Positions 27,547 through 36,430 of a DNA stretch of 64,000 nt are shown here, piece after piece. Positions within the stretch are counted from its first letter, which is position 1. Each line of letters starts with the position of its first letter. Position numbers and translations under genes: made by a program. The notes under the pieces are model-generated. The model saw nothing but the letters and a program-made list of their open reading frames with translations. It did no database searches and was not told the DNA's origin. Source of the DNA: Autumnicola sp041679265. GTDB lineage: Bacteria > Bacteroidota > Bacteroidia > Flavobacteriales > Flavobacteriaceae. Where the stretch lies: the NCBI RefSeq assembly GCF_041679265.1, contig NZ_JBGFSM010000008.1, forward strand, positions 1-64,000. The letters are read 5' to 3'.

Positions 27547-27643
27547 TATTATAAATGTTCAACGCTGTAAAATTACCAGAATAAAAACCTAAAAAAAGTT
27601 TTTGAAAGAATTTTAGATGTAGTGTGTATTATAATCGTTCAAC
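27547..27643. repeat. Two direct repeats 80 bases apart upstream of the adhesin
   Basis: The 17-base word TATTATAAnnGTTCAAC occurs at 27547-27563 and 27627-27643 (15 of 17 bases the same; centre AT versus TC). The copies lie about 215 and 295 bases upstream of the adhesin start. They could be regulator sites. The rest of the 27332-27960 gap is AT-rich; I find no convincing TAnnTTTG box for either flanking gene. Confidence 0.4.
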
Positions 27644-27960
27644 AACAAATATTAAGGACTTCAATCAGTAAAATACGGAGTTATGTAAAGCAAAGCGTGA
27701 ATTTTGAAGGAAACATCTAAGAACTTATAGTTTATATATAAAAGATAGGACCTCCTGAGTCGCAAGAAACAAGGAATAAGTAGCATGAAACTACTAACGC
27801 TTAAATATAAAAAGCATAAATAATCGCTGAAATTCACCATTCATACTATTTTAAATTATTTTATAAGAAAATTCTTATGCAAATTTGAGCTGAAAATTTT
27901 TAAGTTCTGTCTTACATTTTAACTTCCCTCCAAAACTCGTAAATTGCAGGAAACAGGCTT

Positions 27961-28605
27961 ATGGAAAAAAATCTTCAGAATTATAGAAAGTCATATGAAA
28001 AGGGAGAGCTTCTGGAAACAGATGTTCCGGATGAACCTTCCATTTTATTCGAAAACTGGTTTAATGCTGCTGAAGAACATCCTACGGTGGATGAGGTGAA
28101 TGCAATGACCATTTCTACCATCGAACTTGACGGTTTTCCAAAAAATCGTGTGGTGCTTTTAAAGCAGTTTGATGAGAATGGCTTTGTGTTTTACACCAAT
28201 TACCACTCTGATAAAGGCAGGGCTATAGAAAGAAATCCTAAGGTATGTCTTTCATTTTTCTGGCCTGCTATGGAGCGGCAGATCATTATAAAAGGTATGG
28301 CCGCAAAAATTTCTGAAGAAGAATCCACAGCTTATTTTCATTCCAGGCCGCGTGGAAGTCAGTTAGGGGCTTTAGCTTCAAACCAAAGTGAGCATATAGC
28401 TTCCCGTAGAGTTCTTGAAGAAAAACTGCACGAAGTGGAGCAGCAATTTGAAGGGCAGGAAATCCCCAAGCCAGAACAATGGGGGGGGTACCTTGTGGTT
28501 CCTCATAGCTATGAATTCTGGCAGGGCAGAAAAAACAGGCTCCATGACCGTATGCGTTATTCTAGTTATAATAACAGCTGGAAAGTTGAACGTTTGGCAC
28601 CATAA
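27961..28605 (+). CDS. pdxH: Pyridoxamine 5'-phosphate oxidase
   Basis: The 214-residue FMN enzyme oxidises pyridoxine or pyridoxamine 5'-phosphate to pyridoxal phosphate, the last step of vitamin B6 synthesis and salvage. Recognisable parts are the opening NLQNYRKSYEKGELLE, FMN-binding NRVVLLKQFDENGFVFYTNY, SRPRGSQLGALASNQSE, and the C-terminal WQGRKNRLHDRMRYS...WKVERLAP. Length is standard. It is first in a tight run with sixA, ppk1 and ppx (3-base gap to the next gene). Confidence 0.97.
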   Translation: MEKNLQNYRKSYEKGELLETDVPDEPSILFENWFNAAEEHPTVDEVNAMTISTIELDGFPKNRVVLLKQFDENGFVFYTNYHSDKGRAIERNPKVCLSFFWPAMERQIIIKGMAAKISEEESTAYFHSRPRGSQLGALASNQSEHIASRRVLEEKLHEVEQQFEGQEIPKPEQWGGYLVVPHSYEFWQGRKNRLHDRMRYSSYNNSWKVERLAP

Positions 28606-28608
28606 ATT

Positions 28609-29094
28609 ATGAAAAGATTAATTTTAGTAAGGCATGGTAAGTCTTCCTGGAAAGGAGATTTGCCAGATCACCGGCGGCCGCTTAAAAAAAGAGGTCACCG
28701 GGACGGCGAGTCCGTTTCAAAAACTTTTAAGGAATTTTACACTGCGCCGGCCCGGATGTGGAGTAGCCCTGCGGTGCGTGCCCTGGAAACGGCAAAAATC
28801 TTTAAGAAAAAACTTGAAGTGCACGATGAGGATTTCGAAATTGTAAAAGATCTTTATACCTTTAATGAAGATGAGCTTTTAAGAGTGATCAGGTCCTGTC
28901 CAGACCAGGTAGAAAAACTAATGGTCTTTGGCCATAACCCAGCTATGACAAACCTGGTTAATTCCCTTGGAGATAAAGCTTTAGATAACCTGCCTACCAC
29001 CGGGTTATGTGTTATAGATTTTGAAGACGGGAGTTGGAAAGAGATAAAGCAAGGGAGAACATTAATTACCTTATTACCTAAAAATTTGCGCTAA
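28609..29094 (+). CDS. sixA: SixA-type histidine phosphatase
   Basis: The 161-residue protein belongs to the small branch-2 histidine phosphatase family: the catalytic RHG motif is in LILVRHGKSSW (His9), with a conserved Arg in SSPAVRALETAKIF and the second catalytic His in VFGHNPAMTNL. E. coli SixA removes phosphate from phosphohistidine of HPt-domain proteins; whether this homologue does so or acts on another phosphate is not readable. It lies between pdxH and ppk1 with gaps of 3 and 5 bases, which hints at a link to phosphate metabolism. Confidence 0.85.
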   Translation: MKRLILVRHGKSSWKGDLPDHRRPLKKRGHRDGESVSKTFKEFYTAPARMWSSPAVRALETAKIFKKKLEVHDEDFEIVKDLYTFNEDELLRVIRSCPDQVEKLMVFGHNPAMTNLVNSLGDKALDNLPTTGLCVIDFEDGSWKEIKQGRTLITLLPKNLR

Positions 29095-29099
29095 AGTAT

Positions 29100-31199
29100 A
29101 TGAATAAAAAATATATCAACAGGGAACTTAGCTGGCTTCAGTTTAACTCGAGAGTTCTTCAGGAGGCAGAAGATGAAACCGTTCCGCTGATTGAAAGACT
29201 TCGTTTTCTGGGGATTTTTTCCAACAATCTTGATGAATTTTTCAAAGTAAGGTATGCAACCGTTAAACGTATTGATCTTGCAGGTAAAACCGGTAAAAGT
29301 GAACTTGGAGGGATTAAAGCAAGTAAACTGCTGGAAAAAATTACCGAAATCGTCATACGGCAGCAGTCAGAAAGTTTAAAGATCCTGGATGATATCCAAA
29401 CGCAGCTAAGAGATCATAATATCAATATTATTAAAGAAGATGAGGTTTCTGAATCCCAGCAGGATTATATCCGCAATTTCTTCCTTTCTAAAGTTAGTCC
29501 CGCGCTCGTAACCATTATTCTGAATGATCTTGATGAACTTCCAAGTTTGAAAGACAGTGCGGCTTATCTTGCTGTAAAAATGGTGATGAAAGATGAAGTG
29601 CCCAAACAAGGTATTACCCAAATAATTGACCGGCCGGTTAAAGAAAAAAAATACGTTCTTATTGAAATCCCCCGCAGTATTGAACGCTTTGTGGTATTGC
29701 CCGAAGAAAACGGAAGGCAGTACATTATGTTGCTTGATGATTTAATTCGTTATAACCTGCATCGTATTTTCAACATTTTTGAATATGAGAGTATTACCGC
29801 GCACATGATCAAAATCACCAGGGATGCAGAGTTGGATATAGACAGTGACCTTAGTAAAAGCTTTATTGATAAAATCTCCAGCAGCGTTAAAGACCGTATA
29901 AAAGGTGACCCTGTACGTTTTGTATATGATATGAATATTGAGGAAGATACCCTTTCTTATTTAATGAATAAGATGGGGATAGATTCTACAGACAGTATTA
30001 TTCCAGGTGGCAGATATCATAATCGCAGAGATTATATGGGTTTTCCAAGTATGGGCTCTAAAGATCTCTATTATGAGGTAAATGAGCCTTTGCCAATTCC
30101 GGGGCTTATTTTACAGGCCAGTCTTTTGTCCGGCATTGCTAAAAAAGATTTCCTGCTTTACACTCCATACCAGAGCTTTGCCTATACTGTAAAATTTCTT
30201 CGGGAAGCAGCGCTGGATCCCAAAGTTAAGACCATAAAAATTACCATTTACCGGCTCGCAAAGATCTCCCATATTGCCAGTTCCCTTATTAATGCTGTAA
30301 AAAATGGGAAAAAGGTGACTGTACAAATTGAGCTCAGAGCAAGGTTTGATGAAGTTGCCAATATCCGGTATGCAGAACAGATGCAGCAGGAGGGCGTTAA
30401 CCTTATTTTTGGTGTTCCCGGCTTAAAAGTACATTGCAAAACCTGCGTAATAGAGCGGGAAGAAAATGGAAAGCTAAGAAGGTATGGGTTTATAAGTACA
30501 GGTAATTTTAACGAATCTACCTCTCGGGTTTATACAGATTATACCCTTTTTACGGCCAATTCTGAAATTTTAAAAGAAGTAGATAAAGTTTTCGATTTCT
30601 TTGAAACCAACTATAAAGTAAGCAAATACAAACATTTGCTGGTTTCACCGCATTACACCCGAATGGCTTTAATGAATCTTATTCAGAAGGAAATAGATGC
30701 TGCCAAAAAAGGAATTCCTGCTGAAATTAAACTGAAGCTCAACAGCCTTTCCGATTATAAGATGATTGATAAGCTCTATATGGCCAGCCAGGCGGGAGTT
30801 AAGATAAAGTTGATTGTACGGGGCATTTGCTGCCTTATTCCGGGAATAAAAGGCATGAGTGAAAATATTGAAGCCATAAGCGTGGTAGATAAATTTTTGG
30901 AACATCCGCGGGTTTATATTTTTGAAAATGCCGGAGATCCAAAGATCTATATTTCTTCTGCCGACTGGATGACGCGGAATATGGACCAGCGGGTAGAAAT
31001 TTCCTGTCCCATTTATCAGGAAGATATCAAGCAGGAAATTCTGGAAACTTTTGAGATTAGCTGGAAAGACAATGTTAAAGCCAGGATTTTTAATGCAGAA
31101 CAGGAGAATATTTACAGAAAACATGAAGAGCCTGCTTTGCGCTCCCAGTTTGCGCTTTACGATTATTATTTGAAAAAAAATGAAACTACTACAGAGTGA
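29100..31199 (+). CDS. ppk1: Polyphosphate kinase 1
   Basis: The 699-residue membrane-associated enzyme polymerises the gamma-phosphate of ATP into polyphosphate. The N-terminal signature YINRELSWLQFNSRVL is at residues 4-19. The autophosphorylated histidine is His445 in LKVHCKTCVIE, and the second conserved histidine is in LEHPRVYIFENAGDPKIYIS, followed by the SSADWMTRNMDQRVE motif. Length is normal. Its stop overlaps the GTG start of the exopolyphosphatase gene by four bases, so synthesis and breakdown enzymes are translationally coupled. Confidence 0.97.
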   Translation: MNKKYINRELSWLQFNSRVLQEAEDETVPLIERLRFLGIFSNNLDEFFKVRYATVKRIDLAGKTGKSELGGIKASKLLEKITEIVIRQQSESLKILDDIQTQLRDHNINIIKEDEVSESQQDYIRNFFLSKVSPALVTIILNDLDELPSLKDSAAYLAVKMVMKDEVPKQGITQIIDRPVKEKKYVLIEIPRSIERFVVLPEENGRQYIMLLDDLIRYNLHRIFNIFEYESITAHMIKITRDAELDIDSDLSKSFIDKISSSVKDRIKGDPVRFVYDMNIEEDTLSYLMNKMGIDSTDSIIPGGRYHNRRDYMGFPSMGSKDLYYEVNEPLPIPGLILQASLLSGIAKKDFLLYTPYQSFAYTVKFLREAALDPKVKTIKITIYRLAKISHIASSLINAVKNGKKVTVQIELRARFDEVANIRYAEQMQQEGVNLIFGVPGLKVHCKTCVIEREENGKLRRYGFISTGNFNESTSRVYTDYTLFTANSEILKEVDKVFDFFETNYKVSKYKHLLVSPHYTRMALMNLIQKEIDAAKKGIPAEIKLKLNSLSDYKMIDKLYMASQAGVKIKLIVRGICCLIPGIKGMSENIEAISVVDKFLEHPRVYIFENAGDPKIYISSADWMTRNMDQRVEISCPIYQEDIKQEILETFEISWKDNVKARIFNAEQENIYRKHEEPALRSQFALYDYYLKKNETTTE

Positions 31200-32101
31200 T
31201 TACACAAAAAAAATACGCAGCAATAGATATAGGGTCTAACGCCGTGAGGCTTTTGATCTCAACAGTTACAGAAAAAGCAGGGAAAGAAACCAGTTTTAGA
31301 AAGACTTCCCTGGTACGCGTACCTATTAGGCTCGGTGCCGATGTATTTCTTCATCAAAAGATTTCAGAAAACAATATTGCGAGGATGCTGGACACCATGA
31401 AGGCTTTTGACCTGCTTATGAAGTCTCACGGGGTAGAAAGATATAAAGCCTGCGCCACTTCTGCTATGCGGGAGGCTGAAAATGGGGAAGAGGTGACCCG
31501 CAGCATCAGGGAAAAAACCGGGGTGGAGATTGAAATTATAGATGGAAGCCATGAAGCCGCAATTATAGCTGCAACAGATTTACATGCGCTAATCCAGAAT
31601 GACTGCAATTATCTCTATGTTGATGTAGGAGGTGGAAGTACCGAATACACGCTTTACAGCAATGGCAAAACCATCGCTTCAAAATCTTTTAAGGTTGGTA
31701 CCGTACGGCTTTTAAACGATCTGGTTGAAAATAAAACCTGGAAAGAAATGGAAGCCTGGGTTAGGGATACTACCAAAGATTATAAAGAAATTGATCTCAT
31801 AGGTTCCGGTGGAAACATTAATAACATTTTCAAGACCAGCGGTAAAAAAGAAGGAAAACCGCTGAGTCTGGCTTATCTTAAAAAATATGATGAACTGCTG
31901 AATTCTTATACTTATGAGGAGCGAATTACCGAACTGGACCTTAAAAATGACCGCGCCGATGTAATTATTCCAGCCTCAAAAATTTACCTGCGTTCCATGA
32001 AATGGGCCAAAGCACATAATATACATGTTCCTAAAATTGGCCTTTCAGACGGGATTATTAAGTCACTCTATAATGAAGCAAACCAAAATGTTACTGCTTA
32101 A
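31196..32101 (+). CDS. ppx: Ppx/GppA-family exopolyphosphatase
   Basis: The 301-residue product has the ASKHA-fold signatures of the family: AAIDIGSNAVRLLI at the N-terminus and YVDVGGGSTEYTLY at about residues 140-153, with ATSAMREAENG between. It corresponds to the short, two-domain form lacking the C-terminal HD extension of E. coli Ppx. The likely start is GTG at 31196, in a GTGA overlap with the ppk1 stop; no closer ATG exists. Exopolyphosphatase and guanosine pentaphosphate phosphatase activities are both known in the family; the ppk1 neighbour favours the first. Confidence 0.92.
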   Translation: MITQKKYAAIDIGSNAVRLLISTVTEKAGKETSFRKTSLVRVPIRLGADVFLHQKISENNIARMLDTMKAFDLLMKSHGVERYKACATSAMREAENGEEVTRSIREKTGVEIEIIDGSHEAAIIAATDLHALIQNDCNYLYVDVGGGSTEYTLYSNGKTIASKSFKVGTVRLLNDLVENKTWKEMEAWVRDTTKDYKEIDLIGSGGNINNIFKTSGKKEGKPLSLAYLKKYDELLNSYTYEERITELDLKNDRADVIIPASKIYLRSMKWAKAHNIHVPKIGLSDGIIKSLYNEANQNVTA

Positions 32102-32293
32102 CGAATAGGTCCTTCAAGCTTTTGGTAAACTTGTAGTTCTGCAATAATGATGGTTTATGCAAGTTTTATAAAGCCTTGAAAGTTTGCAAATTTAGAAATA
32201 GCGCTGAAGTTAGATAACACGTTACAGAGATAATTTAGAAATCGAAAAATAGAGGGTAAAGGATATTTTTTCCTCTAGGTCAATGGCAAAAAT

Positions 32294-32878
32294 TTATCCG
32301 TGTATGCTCTCCTTTTTTCCCAGTTCCTTCATTACTTTGGCTTCAAATTCCAGTAAATCCTGCCATTTTTTATCTACCTCTTCCCGGTTTTCACCATATT
32401 TCCTTGCAAATTTGAGGAACATAGTATAATGGTTAGCTTCACTCACCATCAGGCTGCGGTAGAATTCTGCCAGTTCTTTGTCTTCCATTTTTTCTGAAAG
32501 CAACCTGAACCGTTCACAGCTTCTTGCTTCAATAAGTCCCGCAATTAATAGCCGGTGTACAAGCTGAGTGGGACGGCTGCCGCCTTTTGGGAAAAAATTG
32601 CGCAACTGCAATACATATTCATCTTTGCGGTCATAGCCCATAGTGTATCCCCGCTCCAGGATTTTATCGTGCACCATCTTGAAATGGCCCATTTCTTCAC
32701 GGGCAAGTGCCGTCATAGCAGTGACCAGTTCATCATATTCAGGATAAGTAACGATTAGCGAAATAGCTGTAGAGGCAGCTTTTTGCTCACAATACGCGTG
32801 GTCAATAAGGATTTCATCAATGTTTTTTTTGGCAATATCAGCCCATCTTGGATCTGTGGGTAATTTTAGTCCTAACAT
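32294..32878 (-). CDS. miaE: tRNA-(ms2io6A)-hydroxylase MiaE
   Basis: The 194-residue non-haem di-iron enzyme hydroxylates the isopentenyl group of ms2i6A37 in tRNA. It shows a four-helix ferritin-like bundle with iron ligands in YCEQKAAS, LAREEMGHFKMVH, LIEARSCERF and VSEANHYTMF. Length matches the Pseudomonas/Bacteroidota MiaE. It starts two bases after the dnaX stop on the same strand and is probably transcribed with it. Confidence 0.92.
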   Translation of the reverse strand: MLGLKLPTDPRWADIAKKNIDEILIDHAYCEQKAASTAISLIVTYPEYDELVTAMTALAREEMGHFKMVHDKILERGYTMGYDRKDEYVLQLRNFFPKGGSRPTQLVHRLLIAGLIEARSCERFRLLSEKMEDKELAEFYRSLMVSEANHYTMFLKFARKYGENREEVDKKWQDLLEFEAKVMKELGKKESIHG

Positions 32879-32880
32879 AG

Positions 32881-34713
32881 CTATACGTCTAAATCAAAGG
32901 TGGTTCTTAATTTTTCAATCAGCGGATTTTTCTCCTTCAGCTTATTATATTTTTCCATAGGAGTAAAGGCAAACTTTTTAGCGCTGCTTTCATTCACCTC
33001 AATACTAAGTGAAATTTGGGAATTATGAAGCTTGTTTTTCAGAAAACTCATCAGTTTGTTCTGCGCCCTTTCCAAATCCAGCTTCATGGTTTCGTTGGGC
33101 AGCTCCATCCTTATTTCCCTGCCATTTAGTTTTGGCAAATCGGTTTCCAGAATAGAGGCGAGAATCTTTTCACCATTTTTCTTTAACCTTTGCACATATT
33201 CGTTCCAGGCAAGGTGCAGCTGATTTTCAGTGAAATCGGTCGTCATTTCCTTTTCCTTCGGAACATTTTCCTGCTGTTGCGCTTGGATTTCTTTTTTCTT
33301 CCGGATGCTTTTCAGCGATAATCCGGAGACCCTTTCCTTTTTTACTGAAGTATCAATCACCGGTTCTTTGGCAGGTGCTTCCGCGGCAACAGCAGCCGGG
33401 GTAGCAGGAGTTTGCTTTTTTTCTTCCGCAGGGCTTTTTTCTGAATAATACTCAGGGTTTTGCTTTACCGGTTCGCAATCCCCATCTGGCGTTTTATTTT
33501 TTTCTGAAGGAAGTTGCGCTTCTTTTGGCGCTACCGAATCACTGGAAGCATATTCGTTATTTTGAATAAGCTTTTTCTCTTCCGCAGAAATGGGAGAAGG
33601 GGAGTTTTCAAAATGTTTAGGCGGAATTATACTTCGCTCAGGCTTTTTTTTTTCTCCATCAAAAGTGATAGAGGCAAGCTGCATAAGACATAATTCTACC
33701 AGAAGCCGCTGGTTGCGGCTACTTTTATATTTCAGGTCACAATCATTAGTGAGTTCAATTCCTTCCAGTAAAAACTGGTGGGAAGCTTTTTGCGATTGCT
33801 GGAAGTACTTTGCTTTTGTTTGTTCCCCAACTTCCAGAAGGGAAATTGTTTTTTGATCTTTGCAAACCAGCAAATCTCTGAAATGGGATGCAAGGCCGGC
33901 AACAAAATGGTGTCCGTCGAACCCGCTGGAAAGTATATCATTATAGGTAACCAGCAATTCCGGGATATTATTTTCCAGGACGAGATCTGTTACCTTCATA
34001 TAGGTGTCATAATCCAGCACGTTCAGATTTTCGGTCACTGCCTGGCGGGTAAGTTCATTTCCGCTAAAACTCACTACCCGGTCATAAATAGAAAGGGCAT
34101 CACGCATGGCCCCATCGGCTTTTTGGGCGATGATTTGCAGTGCGTCTTCATCGGCATTAACTCCTTCCTGTTCAGCGATATAGGCAAGGTAATTCTTTGC
34201 ATCGGTTACCGTAATCCGTTTAAAATCAAATATCTGGCAACGGGAAAGAATTGTGGGGATTATCTTATGCTTTTCAGTAGTCGCAAGGATGAAAATAGCA
34301 TGTTTTGGCGGTTCTTCCAGCGTTTTCAGGAAAGCGTTAAAAGCCGAGGCAGAGAGCATGTGCACCTCGTCTATAATATAAACCTTATAATGCCCAACCT
34401 GCGGCGGGATGCGCACCTGGTCTATAAGATTTCGAATATCGTCCACCGAGTTATTGGAAGCCGCATCCAGTTCAAAAATATTAAACGCGAAATCCTCATC
34501 TGGCGAGTGATGTTCATCCTGATTGATCATTTTTGCCAGAATACGGGCGCAGGTGGTTTTTCCAACCCCACGCGGACCGGTAAACAGCAATGCCTGCGCA
34601 AGATGATTGTGCTTTATAGCATTGGCCAGGGTGTTGGTAATAGCCTGCTGGCCCACAACATCCTTAAAGGTTTGCGGCCGGTATTTTCTGGCTGATACTA
34701 CAAAATGCTCCAT
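32881..34713 (-). CDS. dnaX: DNA polymerase III subunit gamma/tau
   Basis: The clamp-loader ATPase is 610 residues from the ATG at 34713; an in-frame TTG one codon upstream is less likely. It has MEHFVVSARKYRPQTFKDVV, Walker A GPRGVGKTT (46-54), the sensor region IIDEVHMLSASAFNAFLKTLEEPP and SRCQIFDFKRI. The four-cysteine zinc module that normally follows the Walker A helix is absent; the segment reads MINQDEHHSPDEDFAFNIF. After the clamp-loader core comes a low-complexity Pro/Glu/Lys linker and a C-terminal tau-like domain. No frameshift site for a separate gamma product was sought in detail. A -7 box lies at 34731-34738. Confidence 0.95.
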   Translation of the reverse strand: MEHFVVSARKYRPQTFKDVVGQQAITNTLANAIKHNHLAQALLFTGPRGVGKTTCARILAKMINQDEHHSPDEDFAFNIFELDAASNNSVDDIRNLIDQVRIPPQVGHYKVYIIDEVHMLSASAFNAFLKTLEEPPKHAIFILATTEKHKIIPTILSRCQIFDFKRITVTDAKNYLAYIAEQEGVNADEDALQIIAQKADGAMRDALSIYDRVVSFSGNELTRQAVTENLNVLDYDTYMKVTDLVLENNIPELLVTYNDILSSGFDGHHFVAGLASHFRDLLVCKDQKTISLLEVGEQTKAKYFQQSQKASHQFLLEGIELTNDCDLKYKSSRNQRLLVELCLMQLASITFDGEKKKPERSIIPPKHFENSPSPISAEEKKLIQNNEYASSDSVAPKEAQLPSEKNKTPDGDCEPVKQNPEYYSEKSPAEEKKQTPATPAAVAAEAPAKEPVIDTSVKKERVSGLSLKSIRKKKEIQAQQQENVPKEKEMTTDFTENQLHLAWNEYVQRLKKNGEKILASILETDLPKLNGREIRMELPNETMKLDLERAQNKLMSFLKNKLHNSQISLSIEVNESSAKKFAFTPMEKYNKLKEKNPLIEKLRTTFDLDV

Positions 34714-34730
34714 CAAAATCTATTGAAGCA

Positions 34731-34738
34731 CAAATATA
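34731..34738 (-). promoter_or_regulatory. Predicted -7 element of dnaX-miaE
   Basis: On the minus strand this reads TATATTTG, an exact TAnnTTTG match, 17 bases before the dnaX ATG. No TTG at standard spacing was found. Confidence 0.45.
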
Positions 34739-34828
34739 AAAATCACAAGCCTAAAGTTGAAGTTTGTGGTAGTTATTTTTAAACAAAAGAGGACGAGAAA
34801 TCAACAATTTTATCCGGCTAATTTGCAT

Positions 34829-34836
34829 TACCTTTG
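34829..34836 (+). promoter_or_regulatory. Predicted -7 element of rnpB
   Basis: TACCTTTG matches TAnnTTTG exactly and ends 7 bases before the first base of the rnpB P1 stem, the spacing expected for a -7 element. Confidence 0.65.
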
Positions 34837-34843
34837 CGGGAAA

Positions 34844-35170
34844 GCAGGTCGCCTTGTCGCTTGATCTATTATCCCGGTGTTTGCCGGGGTGCGAGGTTGA
34901 GAGGAAAGTCCGGACACCATAGGGCAGCATAGTGGGTAACGCCCACCGGCCGTGAGGTTAGGACAAGTGCAACAGAAAGGATGTACAGGTAATGCTGTAG
35001 TGAAATCGGGTAAACTCTATGCGGTGCAATGCCATGTAAACCGGTGCTGCAGGCGGCCCGCCTGCTTCCGGAGGGTAGGCAGCTAAAGGCCTTTGGCAAC
35101 AAAAGCCTCAGATAAATGACAAGGGCTTTCGAATGCTTCGAAATGCACAGAATCCGGCTTACAGACCTGC
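34844..35170 (+). ncRNA. rnpB: RNase P RNA, bacterial class A
   Basis: The catalytic RNA of RNase P matures tRNA 5' ends. The P1 stem is visible as gcaggtc (34844-34850) pairing with gacctgc (35164-35170). Universally conserved segments are gaggaaagtccggacacc followed by agggcag (CR I), acagaaa near 34970, gataaatgac near 35112 and acagaatccggcttac (CR V) before the 3' stem. Length of about 327 bases is normal for Bacteroidota. A T-tract starts at 35171, which also forms the stop region of the convergent GH16 gene. Confidence 0.97.
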
Positions 35171-35175
35171 TTTTT

Positions 35176-36006
35176 TTATTCACCGGGCTTATACACTCTT
35201 ACATAATCTATTAAAAACTGCTGCGGAAGAATGGACTCGTCCAGTTCTCCTGCCCATCCGCCACCAAGCGCCAGATTTATTAGAAGATAATATGGCTTTC
35301 TGAAAATATATGCCATCTCGCCGGCTTCTTCAATAAGAAAAGTATGATAAAGCTGCCTGTCGAAATAAAATTCAATTTTGTCTTTAGTCCAGTTCAGGCC
35401 GAAAATATGAAAATCATCATGCAGATCTTCAACAGGAAGTTTGCTCCCACTGGAGGCATACTTTTCTTCATTGTTGGCTGGGTAATGCACTGTTCCGTGG
35501 ACGTGTTTTTCATCTTTACCAACAAATTCCATAATGTCTATTTCTCCTGAAAAAGGCCACTCCACTTCATTTACATCTGTTCCCAGCATCCAAATAGCCG
35601 GCCAGACGCCTTTTCCTTCCGGCAATTTAGCCTTAACCTCTACAAATCCATACTGAAAACTGAAGTTTCCCAGGGTATTGAGGCTGGCTGAAGTATATTG
35701 GGTTCTTTTTGGGCTGTTGCGCCAGTGCGTGCTCCCTCTTTTATAAAAGCTGTTTTTAATACTTTCCTTACGTCCTTCAATAATTAAATTCCCATTTTTA
35801 ACCCGGGCGTTTTTTTTTCGTTTTTTAGTGTAATACTGCGGCTCCATATTGCGTACATAACCTTCTTCATAATTCCATTTTTCCTCATCGGGAAGGCCGC
35901 GGTAATTGAATTCTTCAGAAAAAATTAGGTGATAATCATCAAATTGGGCATTTGCCTTAAAATTCAGCATAAGCAGGATTGAAAAAAGGAATAATTTAGA
36001 AATCAT
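35176..36006 (-). CDS. Glycoside hydrolase family 16 beta-glucanase (laminarinase-like)
   Basis: The 276-residue protein has a signal peptide (LMLNFKANA) and one GH16 domain. The catalytic motif is GEIDIMEFVG (about residues 152-161; the two Glu residues are nucleophile and acid/base), supported by YGFVEVKAKLPEGKGVWPAIWMLG upstream and LALGGGWAG near the C-terminus. GH16 enzymes of marine Flavobacteriia commonly cut beta-1,3-glucans such as laminarin, but the exact substrate cannot be read here. No T9SS signal or SusC/SusD pair is nearby, so it is not part of a polysaccharide utilisation locus in this window. Its stop lies in the rnpB T-tract. Confidence 0.92.
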   Translation of the reverse strand: MISKLFLFSILLMLNFKANAQFDDYHLIFSEEFNYRGLPDEEKWNYEEGYVRNMEPQYYTKKRKKNARVKNGNLIIEGRKESIKNSFYKRGSTHWRNSPKRTQYTSASLNTLGNFSFQYGFVEVKAKLPEGKGVWPAIWMLGTDVNEVEWPFSGEIDIMEFVGKDEKHVHGTVHYPANNEEKYASSGSKLPVEDLHDDFHIFGLNWTKDKIEFYFDRQLYHTFLIEEAGEMAYIFRKPYYLLINLALGGGWAGELDESILPQQFLIDYVRVYKPGE

Positions 36007-36040
36007 TCGGTTTTAATAAGAGGAGAATACGCCGGTAAAA

Positions 36041-36421
36041 TTATTCCTTTGTTAACTCTGCGGACCATTCTAGGGCATCGTCCAGAGAAGTAAAAATTTC
36101 ATAAGGAAAATTTACAAAATTGCGCTCATACTTTGCAGTGTTTATTTTTGAAGGTTGGTGACATACAATTGCCATCCCGGCCAGGTTTTTCAATTTTCTC
36201 ATTTCTCCCGAATAAATAACGGGATTTACATTATATGCATTTTTGCGCAGGGATATGTAAACAAACGTGGTGCCGCAAAAAAAATTAGTGCAGGCTTTTA
36301 TATAGGAGTTTACTTCCGTGCGTCCCACTACAACGTCTTCCTTAACTATAGCAATTACATAATTATTATAAAACTCCAAAGTTGCGTGTTCGAGATTTTT
36401 AGTACTCAAAACTTTGCCCAT
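36041..36421 (-). CDS. Small SpoIIAA/STAS-like protein
   Basis: The 126-residue soluble protein has alternating strands and helices (ATLEFYNNYVIAIVKEDVV, RKLKNLAGMAIVCHQ) and ends with the pattern FTSLDDALEWSAELTKE, as in small SpoIIAA-like or STAS-like proteins that end in an ALEWL helix. No specific function is known to me. It lies 9 bases after the rsmD stop on the same strand and may be co-transcribed with it. Confidence 0.65.
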   Translation of the reverse strand: MGKVLSTKNLEHATLEFYNNYVIAIVKEDVVVGRTEVNSYIKACTNFFCGTTFVYISLRKNAYNVNPVIYSGEMRKLKNLAGMAIVCHQPSKINTAKYERNFVNFPYEIFTSLDDALEWSAELTKE

Positions 36422-36430
36422 AGGATTAAT

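Noticed and set aside
33778..34695. 305-codon plus-strand frame opposite dnaX
   Set aside because: It is antisense to a well-defined dnaX with all clamp-loader motifs and has no recognisable domain.
34869..35183. 104-codon minus-strand frame across the RNase P RNA
   Set aside because: The region is a clear class A RNase P RNA; the frame has no start context and is a chance product of a structured RNA gene.
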